A DNA stretch of 64,000 nt from Parabacteroides distasonis (GTDB taxonomy: Bacteria; Bacteroidota; Bacteroidia; Bacteroidales; Tannerellaceae): positions 1 to 64,000 of the forward strand of contig NZ_SRYM01000005.1 of assembly GCF_004793765.1 (NCBI RefSeq), read 5' to 3'. The translations under genes were made by a program, and so were the position numbers. The notes under the pieces were generated by a model, which was given only the letters and a program-made list of their open reading frames with translations, made no database searches and was not told the origin of the DNA. Numbering within the stretch: position 1 is the first letter of the stretch; every line of letters starts with the position of its first letter. This document shows positions 55,640 through 64,000 of the stretch, piece after piece.

Positions 55640-57826
55640 ATGTCAAAGTTAAGATTTAGAGTCGTAGAATCGGCGTTCGAGAAGAAAGCTACCGAGCTAG
55701 CCACTCCCGCCGAGAGACCTTCCGAGTATTACGGAGAGTTGGTATTCAACCGTGAGAAGATGTTTAAATATCTTCCCGAGAAAGCGTACGAGAGACTGGT
55801 GGACTCCATCGATAACGGTAGCCCGTTAGACCGTGAGACAGCGAATGCCGTGGCCTCCGGCATGAAGAAATGGGCGATGGAAAAAGGCGCTACCCACTAC
55901 ACCCACTGGTTCCATCCCTTGACGGAAGGTACCGCCGAGAAGCACGACGCTTTCATCGAGCACGATGGCAAAGGCGGCGTACTTGAGGAATTCGAGGGCA
56001 AACTACTGATCCAGCAAGAGCCGGACGCCTCCAGTTTCCCGAACGGCGGTATCCGCAATACGTTCGAGGCCCGTGGCTACTCGGCTTGGGACCCTTCCTC
56101 CCCCGCTTTTATCGTAGGCGACACCCTATGCATCCCAACGATCTTCATCGCTTACACGGGCGAATCCCTCGACTACAAAGCCCCCCTGCTGAAAGCCTTG
56201 GAAGCCGTGAACAAGGCGGCGGTCGATGTCTGCCACTACTTCAACCCGGACGTGAAGAAAGTATACGCCTACCTAGGTTGGGAACAGGAATACTTCCTAG
56301 TAGACGAGGGCCTGTACGCCGCACGTCCCGATCTGTTGATGACCGGCCGAACCTTGATGGGACATGAAAGCTCCAAGAACCAGCAGTTGGAGGATCATTA
56401 CTTCGGCGCCATCCCCACCCGTGTCATGGAATTCATGAAAGACCTCGAGGTAGAGGCATTGAAACTTGGCATTCCCGTAAAGACCCGCCATAACGAGGTC
56501 GCCCCGAACCAATTCGAGCTAGCTCCCATCTTCGAGGAATGCAACCTCGCCAATGACCATAACTTACTGATCATGGCCCTAATGCGCAAGATCTCCCGCA
56601 AACATGGGTTCCGTGTCCTGTTGCACGAGAAACCGTTCAAAGGCGTGAACGGTTCCGGCAAGCACAATAACTGGTCGCTGGGAACCGATACCGGAATCCT
56701 TTTGATGGGACCGGGTAAGACGCCAGAAGACAACCTGCGCTTCGTGACCTTCGTGGTCAACGTACTGAAAGCCGTGTACACCCATAACGCATTGTTGAAG
56801 GCCAGCATCTCCAGCGCAACCAACGCACATCGCTTGGGAGCGAACGAGGCTCCTCCAGCAATCATCTCCAGCTTCTTAGGAGCACAATTATCCAAGGTAT
56901 TGGAGCATCTGGAGAACAGCGATACGGAAGATTTCAACCTAGCGGGAAAGCAAGGCATGAAACTCGATATCGCCCGTATCCCCGAGTTATTGATCGATAA
57001 CACGGATCGTAACCGTACCTCCCCTTTCGCCTTCACCGGTAATCGTTTCGAGTTCCGTGCCGTAGGTTCCTCCGCGAACTGCGCCGCCGCCATGCTGGTA
57101 TTGAACGCTACCGTAGCGGATCAGTTGAGGCAGTTCAAGGCCGAGGTAGACGCTAAGATAGCCACCGGAAAGGATAAGTTCGCCGCTATCATCGAGGTAA
57201 TCCGCAAGGATATCAAGGAATGCAAGGCGATCCATTTCGACGGCAATGGCTACAGCGAGGAATGGAAGGCCGAGGCCGCACGCCGGGGCTTGGATTGCGA
57301 GACCAGCGTGCCTTTGATCTTCGACGCTTATCTGAAAGATAGCAGTGTCCGCATGTTCGAATCCACAGGAGTCATGACCCGCAAGGAGCTGGAAGCCCGC
57401 AACGAGGTCAAATGGGAGATGTACACGAAGAAGATCCAGATCGAGGCACGTGTATTAGGCGACCTAACTATGAACCATATCATCCCGATGGCCATCAAAT
57501 ACCAGTCTTCCTTGATCGACAACGTATATAAGATGCGTGAATTATTCCCCGCAGATAAAGCCGCCCATCTATCCTCCAAGAACATGGAGATCATCGAGGA
57601 TATAGCGAACCGCACGATCTTCATCAAGGAAAAAGTGGACGAGATGGTCAACGCCCGCAAGATAGCCAACAAGATAGAGAGCGAGCGGGAGAAGGCGATC
57701 GCTTACCACGACCGGATCGTCCCGATGATGGAAGCCATCCGTTACCATATCGACAAGTTGGAACTGGTTGTCGATGACCAGATATGGACCTTGCCGAAAT
57801 ATCGTGAGCTTTTATTCATCAGATAG
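55640..57826 (+). CDS. glnN: Glutamine synthetase type III
   Basis: This 728-residue enzyme is the large GSIII form, which assimilates ammonium into glutamine. The N-terminus (LRFRVVESAFEKKATELATP) and the motifs HYTHWFHPLTEGTAEKHDAF, AYLGWEQEYFLVDEG, VKTRHNEVAPNQFELAPIFE and GVNGSGKHNNWSLGTDTG identify the family. It is about 60% longer than GSI. It follows dapL by 36 bp, with a terminator behind, so dapF-dapL-glnN is probably one unit. Confidence 0.97.
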   Translation: MSKLRFRVVESAFEKKATELATPAERPSEYYGELVFNREKMFKYLPEKAYERLVDSIDNGSPLDRETANAVASGMKKWAMEKGATHYTHWFHPLTEGTAEKHDAFIEHDGKGGVLEEFEGKLLIQQEPDASSFPNGGIRNTFEARGYSAWDPSSPAFIVGDTLCIPTIFIAYTGESLDYKAPLLKALEAVNKAAVDVCHYFNPDVKKVYAYLGWEQEYFLVDEGLYAARPDLLMTGRTLMGHESSKNQQLEDHYFGAIPTRVMEFMKDLEVEALKLGIPVKTRHNEVAPNQFELAPIFEECNLANDHNLLIMALMRKISRKHGFRVLLHEKPFKGVNGSGKHNNWSLGTDTGILLMGPGKTPEDNLRFVTFVVNVLKAVYTHNALLKASISSATNAHRLGANEAPPAIISSFLGAQLSKVLEHLENSDTEDFNLAGKQGMKLDIARIPELLIDNTDRNRTSPFAFTGNRFEFRAVGSSANCAAAMLVLNATVADQLRQFKAEVDAKIATGKDKFAAIIEVIRKDIKECKAIHFDGNGYSEEWKAEAARRGLDCETSVPLIFDAYLKDSSVRMFESTGVMTRKELEARNEVKWEMYTKKIQIEARVLGDLTMNHIIPMAIKYQSSLIDNVYKMRELFPADKAAHLSSKNMEIIEDIANRTIFIKEKVDEMVNARKIANKIESEREKAIAYHDRIVPMMEAIRYHIDKLELVVDDQIWTLPKYRELLFIR

Positions 57827-57869
57827 TCTTATTCAGACAGTAGTTTTTTGTTGATTGTTTTGTGTTAAC

Positions 57870-57909
57870 AAGGAGAGGATGCTGCGAAGTATACCTCTCC
57901 TTCTTTTTT
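57870..57909 (+). terminator. Terminator after glnN
   Basis: AAGGAGAGG pairs with CCTCTCCTT, followed by CTTTTTT, 44 bp after the stop codon. Confidence 0.88.
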
Positions 57910-57926
57910 ATCCCATACAAAATACA

Positions 57927-57955
57927 TACCTTTGGGGCATAAATATATAGGAGGG
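57927..57955 (+). promoter_or_regulatory. Promoter -7 box and strong Shine-Dalgarno of the toxin-antitoxin pair
   Basis: TACCTTTG (57927-57934) is the -7 box. AGGAGGG (57949-57955) ends 8 nt before the antitoxin ATG and is a near-ideal Shine-Dalgarno sequence. Such sites are rare in Bacteroidota and I noticed no comparable one at other starts in this window. Confidence 0.62.
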
Positions 57956-57963
57956 AAATTGAT

Positions 57964-58221
57964 ATGACGACAATAGAGTTACAACAATGGAGAGAAAGCT
58001 TCGTGGAGAGATACCTTAACAAAATCGATGACATGGAGATATCGGAGGAACTGGAACGGGCTGCCAAAAAGATCTTTTCCAAGAGAAGGACACCCCGCCC
58101 TTGCGTAATCCACTCGCAAGAGGAGATGATAGCAGCGGTACGGAAATCGGTAGAAGATGCCCGAGAAGGTAGAGTTACATCAAGTGAGGATCTAGATAAA
58201 GAGATAGAGACATGGTTCTGA
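57964..58221 (+). CDS. Antitoxin of a RelE/ParE-type pair
   Basis: This 85-residue acidic protein precedes and overlaps a RelE/ParE-like toxin by 10 bp, the usual antitoxin-toxin layout. It should neutralise the toxin and repress the operon. No DNA-binding motif is clearly recognisable; the C-terminal half (SVEDAREGRVTSSEDLDKEI) resembles the toxin-wrapping tail of RelB-like antitoxins. Assignment rests mainly on position and size. Confidence 0.7.
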   Translation: MTTIELQQWRESFVERYLNKIDDMEISEELERAAKKIFSKRRTPRPCVIHSQEEMIAAVRKSVEDAREGRVTSSEDLDKEIETWF

Positions 58222-58535
58222 AACAGAAAAATCCATATTGGACAGCCAAGGCCAAAGAAGATTTGAAAGAAATTACGAAGTATTATAAGAAGGAGATTTC
58301 TATCAACATGGCCCACAAGAAAGTCAAGGACCTGAAACATTACGCCGATTTGTTAGCTGACAATCCTCTTCTCGGTTTTTATGAGCAAGCTTTATCCTCG
58401 GAGCCGCAAGGCTTTCGGTCTCTTGTTCATGAACATTACAAAATCATCTATTTTATAGAAGATGATATCATCTATATCTCCGCGATCTTCGACTGTCGTC
58501 AAAACCCCGATAAATTAAGAACATCTATCAGATAA
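58212..58535 (+). CDS. RelE/ParE-family toxin
   Basis: This 107-residue protein has the family pattern WTAKAKEDLKEITKYYKKEI, then FRSLVHEHYKIIYFIEDDII and YISAIFDCRQNPDKL. RelE-type toxins cut mRNA on the ribosome, while ParE-type toxins poison gyrase; RSLVHEHYKIIYFI followed by ISAIFDCRQNP looks closer to ParE. Target is unproved. The pair sits between glnN and nadE, with nadE only 12 bp behind the toxin. Confidence 0.8.
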   Translation: MVLKQKNPYWTAKAKEDLKEITKYYKKEISINMAHKKVKDLKHYADLLADNPLLGFYEQALSSEPQGFRSLVHEHYKIIYFIEDDIIYISAIFDCRQNPDKLRTSIR

Positions 58536-58547
58536 ACAATAACAAAT

Positions 58548-60470
58548 ATGAATTACGGATTCGTCAAAGTAGCAGCAGCCGTACCACAGGTTAAAGTGGC
58601 TGACTGCTTTTATAATATTCAACAGATTGAGGGATTGATGCGCCAAGCGTCCCAAAAAGAGGTCCAGATCATCGCCTTCCCCGAATTATCGGTTACGTCT
58701 TATACTTGCATGGATTTGTTCTCGCAAGAGACCTTACTCAGAAACGCCGAGAAAGCCTTGCTGGATTTAGTGAACAACACCGCCGATCTGGATTTACTAA
58801 CGATCGTAGGTTGCCCGCTTGTCAGCGGAAGCCAACTGATAAACGCCGCCGTCGCTTTCCAACGGGGCGAAATACTAGGGGTAGTACCCAAGAGCTACCT
58901 GCCCAGCTACAAGGAGTTCCAAGAAGAGCGTTGGTTCACGGCCTCTTCACACCTACAGCAATCCATGATCACGATCGGTAACCGGGAAGTGCCGCTGGAT
59001 TGCTACCTGATCTTCGAGTATGATGAGGTACGTGTGGGTATCGAGATCTGCGAGGATCTTTGGGTTCCCATCCCTCCCAGCTCCGAGCTAGCCATGCAGG
59101 GGGCGAACTTGATATTCAATCTATCCGCCAGCAACGAGTTGATCGGTAAGCATGCTTACTTACGATCCTTGATCTGCCAGCAATCCGCACGTTGTATCGC
59201 CGGATACGTCTACGCATCCGCCGGTTTCGGGGAATCCAGTACCGACCTCGTATTCGCAGGAAACGGTATCATAGCGGAGAACGGCACGTTGCTGAAGGAA
59301 TCCGAGCGTTTCTCCATGGAGGAGCAACTCGTTATCAGCGAGATCGATATCCAGAACTTACAGAACGACCGACGGATCAACACCAGTTTCATGCAGGGTT
59401 ATCTCAACCATAACATGGATAACGGCACCGTAGTCTCATTCAGCCTTCCCAACCGGACACTGGATTTGACCCGGGCAATCGACCCGCATCCCTTTACCCC
59501 CTCCGGCGACGCGCTGAAAGAACGTTGCGAGGAAATATTCCATATACAGGTAGCGGGACTCGCCAAGCGTATCCTCCATGCCCACGCCCAAACCGCCGTC
59601 GTAGGCATCTCCGGGGGACTGGATTCCACCTTGGCCCTACTGGTCACCGTCATGACCTTCGATGCCTTGAAGATCCCACGGGATAAGATCATCGGCATCA
59701 CCATGCCCGGCTTCGGAACGACGGATCGTACCTATACCAATGCCTGCGACTTGATACGCTCCCTTGGCGTGACCCTCCGGGAGATCTCCATCAAGGAGGC
59801 TTGCATCCAACACTTCAAGGATATCGATCACGACATCCATGTACATGACGTGACGTACGAGAACAGCCAAGCCCGTGAGCGTACCCAACTTCTTATGGAC
59901 GTAGCAAACCAAGAGAACGGCCTTGTGATCGGTACGGGGGATCTCTCGGAGCTTGCCTTGGGCTGGGCTACTTACAATGGCGACCATATGTCTATGTACG
60001 GCGTCAACGGTAGTATTCCCAAGACATTGGTTAAATATTTAGTGGAATGGGTTGCCAACAACAAGGTAGACGAGGCTTCCCGCGCCACGTTATTAGATAT
60101 AGTAGACACTCCGATCAGCCCGGAATTGATTCCCGCCGACGAGCATGGGAATATCAAGCAGAAGACGGAGGATTTGGTAGGTCCGTACGAGCTGCACGAT
60201 TTCTTCCTCTATCACTTCTTACGCTTCGGGGCCTCACCCGCGAAGATTTATTTCTTGGCGAAGCGGGCATTCGGGGAAACCTACGACGATGCCACCCTCA
60301 AGAAATGGCTCCATACTTTCTTCCGCCGCTTCTTCCAGCAACAGTTCAAGCGCAGTTGCTTGCCGGACGGCCCAAAAGTGGGCTCCATCAGCCTCTCCCC
60401 CCGCGGAGACTGGCGAATGCCGAGCGATGCGATGGCTACGCTTTGGCTGGATGAGATCGCCGGACTTTAA
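58548..60470 (+). CDS. nadE: Glutamine-dependent NAD+ synthetase
   Basis: This 640-residue two-domain enzyme performs the last step of NAD+ synthesis with glutamine as nitrogen donor. The N-terminal nitrilase-type amidase has Glu46, Lys115 and Cys168 (FPELSVT, VVPKSYLP, GIEICEDLW). The synthetase domain has the PP-loop GISGGLDS (353-360) and the ammonia-tunnel region behind it. It starts 12 bp after the toxin gene and may share its transcript. Confidence 0.96.
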   Translation: MNYGFVKVAAAVPQVKVADCFYNIQQIEGLMRQASQKEVQIIAFPELSVTSYTCMDLFSQETLLRNAEKALLDLVNNTADLDLLTIVGCPLVSGSQLINAAVAFQRGEILGVVPKSYLPSYKEFQEERWFTASSHLQQSMITIGNREVPLDCYLIFEYDEVRVGIEICEDLWVPIPPSSELAMQGANLIFNLSASNELIGKHAYLRSLICQQSARCIAGYVYASAGFGESSTDLVFAGNGIIAENGTLLKESERFSMEEQLVISEIDIQNLQNDRRINTSFMQGYLNHNMDNGTVVSFSLPNRTLDLTRAIDPHPFTPSGDALKERCEEIFHIQVAGLAKRILHAHAQTAVVGISGGLDSTLALLVTVMTFDALKIPRDKIIGITMPGFGTTDRTYTNACDLIRSLGVTLREISIKEACIQHFKDIDHDIHVHDVTYENSQARERTQLLMDVANQENGLVIGTGDLSELALGWATYNGDHMSMYGVNGSIPKTLVKYLVEWVANNKVDEASRATLLDIVDTPISPELIPADEHGNIKQKTEDLVGPYELHDFFLYHFLRFGASPAKIYFLAKRAFGETYDDATLKKWLHTFFRRFFQQQFKRSCLPDGPKVGSISLSPRGDWRMPSDAMATLWLDEIAGL

Positions 60471-60487
60471 CATTCATTAGTAAGGGG

Positions 60488-60583
60488 TATGGGAACAGCG
60501 TTGTTCCCTACTATGGGAAAGTCTCGCTTCCCATGAGTGGGAATCGGGGCTTTCCCATAGTAGGGAACCGAGGTTTTCCTACG
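60488..60583. repeat. 24-bp palindromic tandem repeat array (four units)
   Basis: Four contiguous units of exactly 24 bp start at 60488, 60512, 60536 and 60560. Each is a dyad of the form TGGGAA-N8-TTCCCA, for example GGGAACAGCGTTGTTCCC. The array fills the gap between convergent nadE and the SMC-like gene. Each unit can fold into a hairpin, so it may stop transcription from both sides. Confidence 0.82.
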
Positions 60584-60590
60584 GGTGGCA

Positions 60591-63500
60591 TTAATCGAAC
60601 TGCGTGATCACCCTCCGGATCCGGGTGAAGCTATCGCCGTCCTTCTCCAGTTTATAGATGTGCTTATAGGACAGGGCATCCTGCTCAGTCGGAGAGCCAT
60701 TGATCAGGAGAATATCCCGGTCGTTGGCGAATTTCAAGATACCCGCCACGTTATTCGGGTGTAGCTTCCCGATCTCATCCATCATGCAATGTAGCCTGAA
60801 ATCGGAGAACACCGCAGAGGCGTTGCGCTTGAACACATTCAGCAACATGATATTTACCATGGATTTGACCAAGATATCCGTACCCTCGGAGCCAACGTTC
60901 GTAAGGCGTTCCACGAAGCCCGTATCATTCCGGTTCTCAATCACCCGGAATTTAAGGTCGAAGAAATCCGCCAGACGGATCAAGCTGCCGGAATAAGCGT
61001 CCATCGACTTGATCAACTCACGTAGCAACGTCGTCGCCTTCTCCCGGGTAGCCGTATCGTCAGCCGAGGAAGCGAACAGGTTCTGCCCCAAATCCCAGCT
61101 ATATTCCTCGTTGAACCGCTTGATCTCCTTCAACAGATTGACGATCTTGTTCTGGCTCGGATCAATACGCATCTCGACGCACTGGATAATTCCCACGAAG
61201 TTCCTCTTCTTGAAATCGGCGTTGATCTGATCCACCACGCCACGGATATTACCTTCCTGAGAGACCATACTTTTCGTGTCCGCCGTAATCTGCCGGAAGA
61301 TATCGGAGTTGCGGGTATTGATACGCAATTGGTATTCCGAGACCTTATTCTCGTCGATAAACTCCTTCAAGTCGCAAGCGAAATCCATATACTCTTTATC
61401 ATCCGAGAAGCTCGTCTTGAAGGCGAACACATTATCCTCGGAGAAATTGCCGGTGTAGGCAGTTATCTCCTTGCGCAGCTCGGAAAGTTTCTGGGATTGC
61501 TCGCTGACGCGGATCGTGATCTCCCGTACCAAGGAACGGCAATCGCCATCCGTATCGGTACGGTTCATGGAAGAGAAGACGGATTCCCTAGAGGTAAACC
61601 AGTCCAACAGGGTAGAGCGGTGATATTCCTCCCTGTTCTCCAAGGCTTTACGGTGGGTCTCCTTCAGTTCCTTCAACTCGGCATCTACCTTGAAGATGCT
61701 CCGGCTCACGTCCGCCAGACGCTTTTTCAATTCCTCCCGTTCCCCGTGGATGATCTGCTGCAAACGTAGGCTCTCCGCCGTCCAGTCGGGTACCTTATCC
61801 AGCATCTCTCGTTTATCTTTCAGATACTCGATAATCAATGCCTTGGTCTCGTTGATATACTTGATCTCCCCACCGATATACGCCAAGCGGGAATGGATCT
61901 CCTCCAAACGCCTCGGATCGCCACCGCTGGCGGTCAGGCTATCCAATTGCTCCCTGTCATATCCGGATTTGCGCTCTTCCAGCTCCGCTTTCTTGCGTGC
62001 GATCTCCTCCGAAATAGCTTCCCTCCGGGCGGAGAGTTCCTTATCCAAAGCAGCCAGCTCATCTTTCTCTTGCTCATCCAAGGAAGCGAGTTCCCAGTCC
62101 ATCTTACCCTGAAGCGTGGCGATCTCCTGCTGGATCGAGGAAAGGGCGGCCTCGGAAGCGTTCAACTCCTCCTCCAAGCGCCGGATCTCCTCCTGCCTCA
62201 GACGGGTCGCCTGATCCCGCAAGGCCGACAGTCGAGACTCGTCTTCTTTCTTGCGAACCGCCAGTTGCTCCAACTCATATTCCACGTGATAGATATCCTC
62301 CTTGATGGGCTTCACGGAGGATTGATATTGCTTGCGAAGATTCTCCTTGGCCGCCTCCAAGTCCTGCCGCGCCGTAGCGATGAACCGCTGGATTTCGGCT
62401 CGTTTTTCCTCGGCATCCTTCTTCTCCGTCAAGTAATCCTCCTTGGTCTTGACATTCCGGTGAATCCCGGAGATGAAGCGGATTCCATAAAAGGTATCTC
62501 CCTCACCTACCTCCGCCGTAAACTCTTTCCCGTAAAGCAGGCGCTCGTCACACACTTGCCCGATCGTCTGCTCCCAGCCGGGTTTATGCTCGGACAGCCA
62601 GTTGAAGAAGCTATCTTTCTGGTTATCCAAGAACTCCGTCAGTTCCGCTAGCTTAGCGCTCAGGGCCTCGATCTTCACCTCGTTGGATTCCGCTAGCTTT
62701 TGATAATCCTCATCCAAATGTTTCTCGGCGGTCTCGAACTCTTTCGTCTGGTAGTTCAACTCGTACTTCAGCTCACGGATCTTCAACTCCAAGTCCTTCC
62801 GGTTCGCATCGTAATTGCCGAGACGCCCCTTGACCGCCTCCAATTCCTCCGAGGTTCCCGACTGCCCCCGGGCAGTCTTGATACGCATCTTCAAGGCGGC
62901 GACCTCCGTCGTACGTTTCTCCCGATCCACCAACAAACGCTCTTTCTCCTCCGAGGCGGCATGGCGCGATTCCTCCCGTAGCCGTCGATAATACTCCCGG
63001 CGAGCCTCCCGACGAGCATTGATCTCGGTCTCTGCCGCCAGTAATTGTTTCTGTTTCTCATTCTCGAAGCCAGCCAACTCGTTCTTCAGATTAGCGATCA
63101 AATTGGCGTGCAAGACCGAGGCTTCTTTATTCTTGGAAGAAAGCAAATCTTTCTCCACGACTAAGGATTCCTGTTCCTGCTGTAAGATCTCCAATTTGTT
63201 ACAACGATCCATCGCCGTCTGGATATCTTTTCCGGCATAGAAAACCCGTTTCGCTTCCGCCTCTGACAAGGCGTTTTTCAGCACGGCCAACTCGCCTTCC
63301 ATCGTGGCTGTCCGGTTCTTCGATTCAGCGTCTAGCTTATCCCTTTGCTTATAGAAATCCGATTTGACCGCCTCCTGCTCGTGTATCTTCCGGGACAACT
63401 CCGGCAAGATACGCTCCGTTTCCAGATAAGCCCCGCGCAATTGGCGGCACAGATCGTTGATCCGTAAATCCCGCTTACGGATATCGTCCGACAAGGTAGA

Positions 63501-64000
63501 GATCCCGGCGGCCTTCCGCGCCATGCCCGGCTCACGGAAAACACCGATATCATTCAGTTGCGCCTCAAAACCGGAGAGATGGCTCCGGTAACGGCTCAAG
63601 TCGATCACGCTATCCACCTCGTTCAAGGAGGTGATGATCGTCTGCTTGATATAATCCGCCTCCAAGCGTGAATTCAGCAAGACGTTCTGGATCGTACGGA
63701 TGATATTCTGGTAGGAGCCGCTCTCCATCAAGGAAAAACAGGAGTAATCCCGTTTATTATCCGAGTTTCCGTAGAGGATATTCCGGTATTCCTCATACGT
63801 GGAGATCGCCCCGCTATACTTGATACCGTTCTTATCGAGCACCGAGCGGATACGATCCGACGGATAAGGCACTCCCTCCTCGTCGATAAAAAGATCTGGA
63901 CGGTACGGTGAGGCGATAAAGCGGTAGCAGATACGATTCATCGTCTTATAGCTAAGTACCGTAAACCAACCATCCTCTCTCGCAACCTCGTAGATGATCG
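60591..64000 (-). CDS. SMC/MksB-like coiled-coil ATPase, partial at the right edge
   Basis: At least 1136 residues are in the window. The frame stays open past the first internal ATG (at 63941, MNRICYRF) to the edge, reading EVAREDGWFTVLSYKT before it, so the N-terminus with the Walker A site lies outside. Long coiled coils fill the middle (about 170-430 and 500-780). Near the C-terminus are an ABC signature-like VGSEGTDILVKSMVNIMLL and a Walker B FRLHCMMDEIGKLHPNN. The layout fits DUF3584/MksB/JetC proteins of MukBEF-like condensins or the Wadjet plasmid-defence system. Partner genes would lie to the right. No nuclease gene follows on this side. Confidence 0.75.
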   Translation of the reverse strand, partial: IIYEVAREDGWFTVLSYKTMNRICYRFIASPYRPDLFIDEEGVPYPSDRIRSVLDKNGIKYSGAISTYEEYRNILYGNSDNKRDYSCFSLMESGSYQNIIRTIQNVLLNSRLEADYIKQTIITSLNEVDSVIDLSRYRSHLSGFEAQLNDIGVFREPGMARKAAGISTLSDDIRKRDLRINDLCRQLRGAYLETERILPELSRKIHEQEAVKSDFYKQRDKLDAESKNRTATMEGELAVLKNALSEAEAKRVFYAGKDIQTAMDRCNKLEILQQEQESLVVEKDLLSSKNKEASVLHANLIANLKNELAGFENEKQKQLLAAETEINARREARREYYRRLREESRHAASEEKERLLVDREKRTTEVAALKMRIKTARGQSGTSEELEAVKGRLGNYDANRKDLELKIRELKYELNYQTKEFETAEKHLDEDYQKLAESNEVKIEALSAKLAELTEFLDNQKDSFFNWLSEHKPGWEQTIGQVCDERLLYGKEFTAEVGEGDTFYGIRFISGIHRNVKTKEDYLTEKKDAEEKRAEIQRFIATARQDLEAAKENLRKQYQSSVKPIKEDIYHVEYELEQLAVRKKEDESRLSALRDQATRLRQEEIRRLEEELNASEAALSSIQQEIATLQGKMDWELASLDEQEKDELAALDKELSARREAISEEIARKKAELEERKSGYDREQLDSLTASGGDPRRLEEIHSRLAYIGGEIKYINETKALIIEYLKDKREMLDKVPDWTAESLRLQQIIHGEREELKKRLADVSRSIFKVDAELKELKETHRKALENREEYHRSTLLDWFTSRESVFSSMNRTDTDGDCRSLVREITIRVSEQSQKLSELRKEITAYTGNFSEDNVFAFKTSFSDDKEYMDFACDLKEFIDENKVSEYQLRINTRNSDIFRQITADTKSMVSQEGNIRGVVDQINADFKKRNFVGIIQCVEMRIDPSQNKIVNLLKEIKRFNEEYSWDLGQNLFASSADDTATREKATTLLRELIKSMDAYSGSLIRLADFFDLKFRVIENRNDTGFVERLTNVGSEGTDILVKSMVNIMLLNVFKRNASAVFSDFRLHCMMDEIGKLHPNNVAGILKFANDRDILLINGSPTEQDALSYKHIYKLEKDGDSFTRIRRVITQFD

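Noticed and set aside
56398-57093. Open frame antisense to glnN (231 codons)
   Set aside because: It is fully inside a well-conserved GSIII gene and has no domain of its own.

Overview
The window looks like a chromosomal segment of a Bacteroidales bacterium, most likely a Parabacteroides close to P. distasonis. The evidence is the recurring Bacteroidota promoter motif TAnnTTTG with an upstream TTTG box, the near absence of Shine-Dalgarno sequences, the primary sigma factor without region 1.1, GSIII glutamine synthetase, the LL-diaminopimelate aminotransferase route, TonB-dependent receptors, and a secreted protein with a sorting-type C-terminus. Base composition is moderate, except for one clearly AT-rich gene (51095-52753). 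Species assignment is inference.

Layout. 1-827: apparent promoter and leader region of a stable-RNA (probably rRNA) operon leaving the left edge on the minus strand, plus a fragment of a DUF3987-type ATPase. 828-3994: a two-gene host-glycan module (GH125 mannosidase, serine-type sulfatase). 4102-6627: rpoD and an HtrA protease. 7013-7366: RNase P RNA, followed by a YihY-type membrane protein and a MATE exporter. 10249-12462: initiator tRNA-Met, cbpM-cbpA chaperones, riboflavin synthase. 12799-20182: TolC-adaptor-permease-permease efflux operon without an ATPase gene, read from a near-perfect sigma-54 promoter with two upstream 17-bp dyads. 20687-25436: tRNA-Pro, two different L,D-transpeptidases, a membrane acyltransferase, an HdeD-like protein and an AraC regulator. 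25749-34485: TetR-TolC-adaptor-RND operon followed by a small PII-like protein, an OYE-type flavoenzyme and an SDR. 34622-36304: ribosomal protein L25, peptidyl-tRNA hydrolase, S4-domain protein. 36483-41542: MORN-repeat protein, beta-helix lipoprotein and TonB-dependent receptor. 41739-50972: a DUF3843-like protein, then gltB-gltD-asnB. 51095-52753: secreted AT-rich protein. 53508-57826: dapF-dapL-glnN. 57964-58535: RelE/ParE-type toxin-antitoxin pair. 58548-60470: nadE. 60591-right edge: a partial SMC/MksB-like coiled-coil ATPase.

How the genes fit together. Nitrogen assimilation dominates the right half: GSIII makes glutamine; GltBD converts it to glutamate; AsnB and NadE both use glutamine amide nitrogen; DapL consumes glutamate to build LL-DAP, which DapF epimerises for peptidoglycan. 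The L,D-transpeptidases act on the same cell-wall polymer. Two unrelated export systems (sigma-54 ABC-permease type and TetR-linked RND type) lie about 5 kb apart.

The most unusual pattern is a set of five intergenic arrays of contiguous 21-24 bp units (20446-20513, 32013-32103, 36364-36475, 53039-53192, 60488-60583). Unit sequences differ completely between loci, but the period stays near two helical turns and most units are imperfect dyads. I know of no standard name for this class. The sigma-54 efflux control region and the RND-linked PII-like protein are the next most interesting items.
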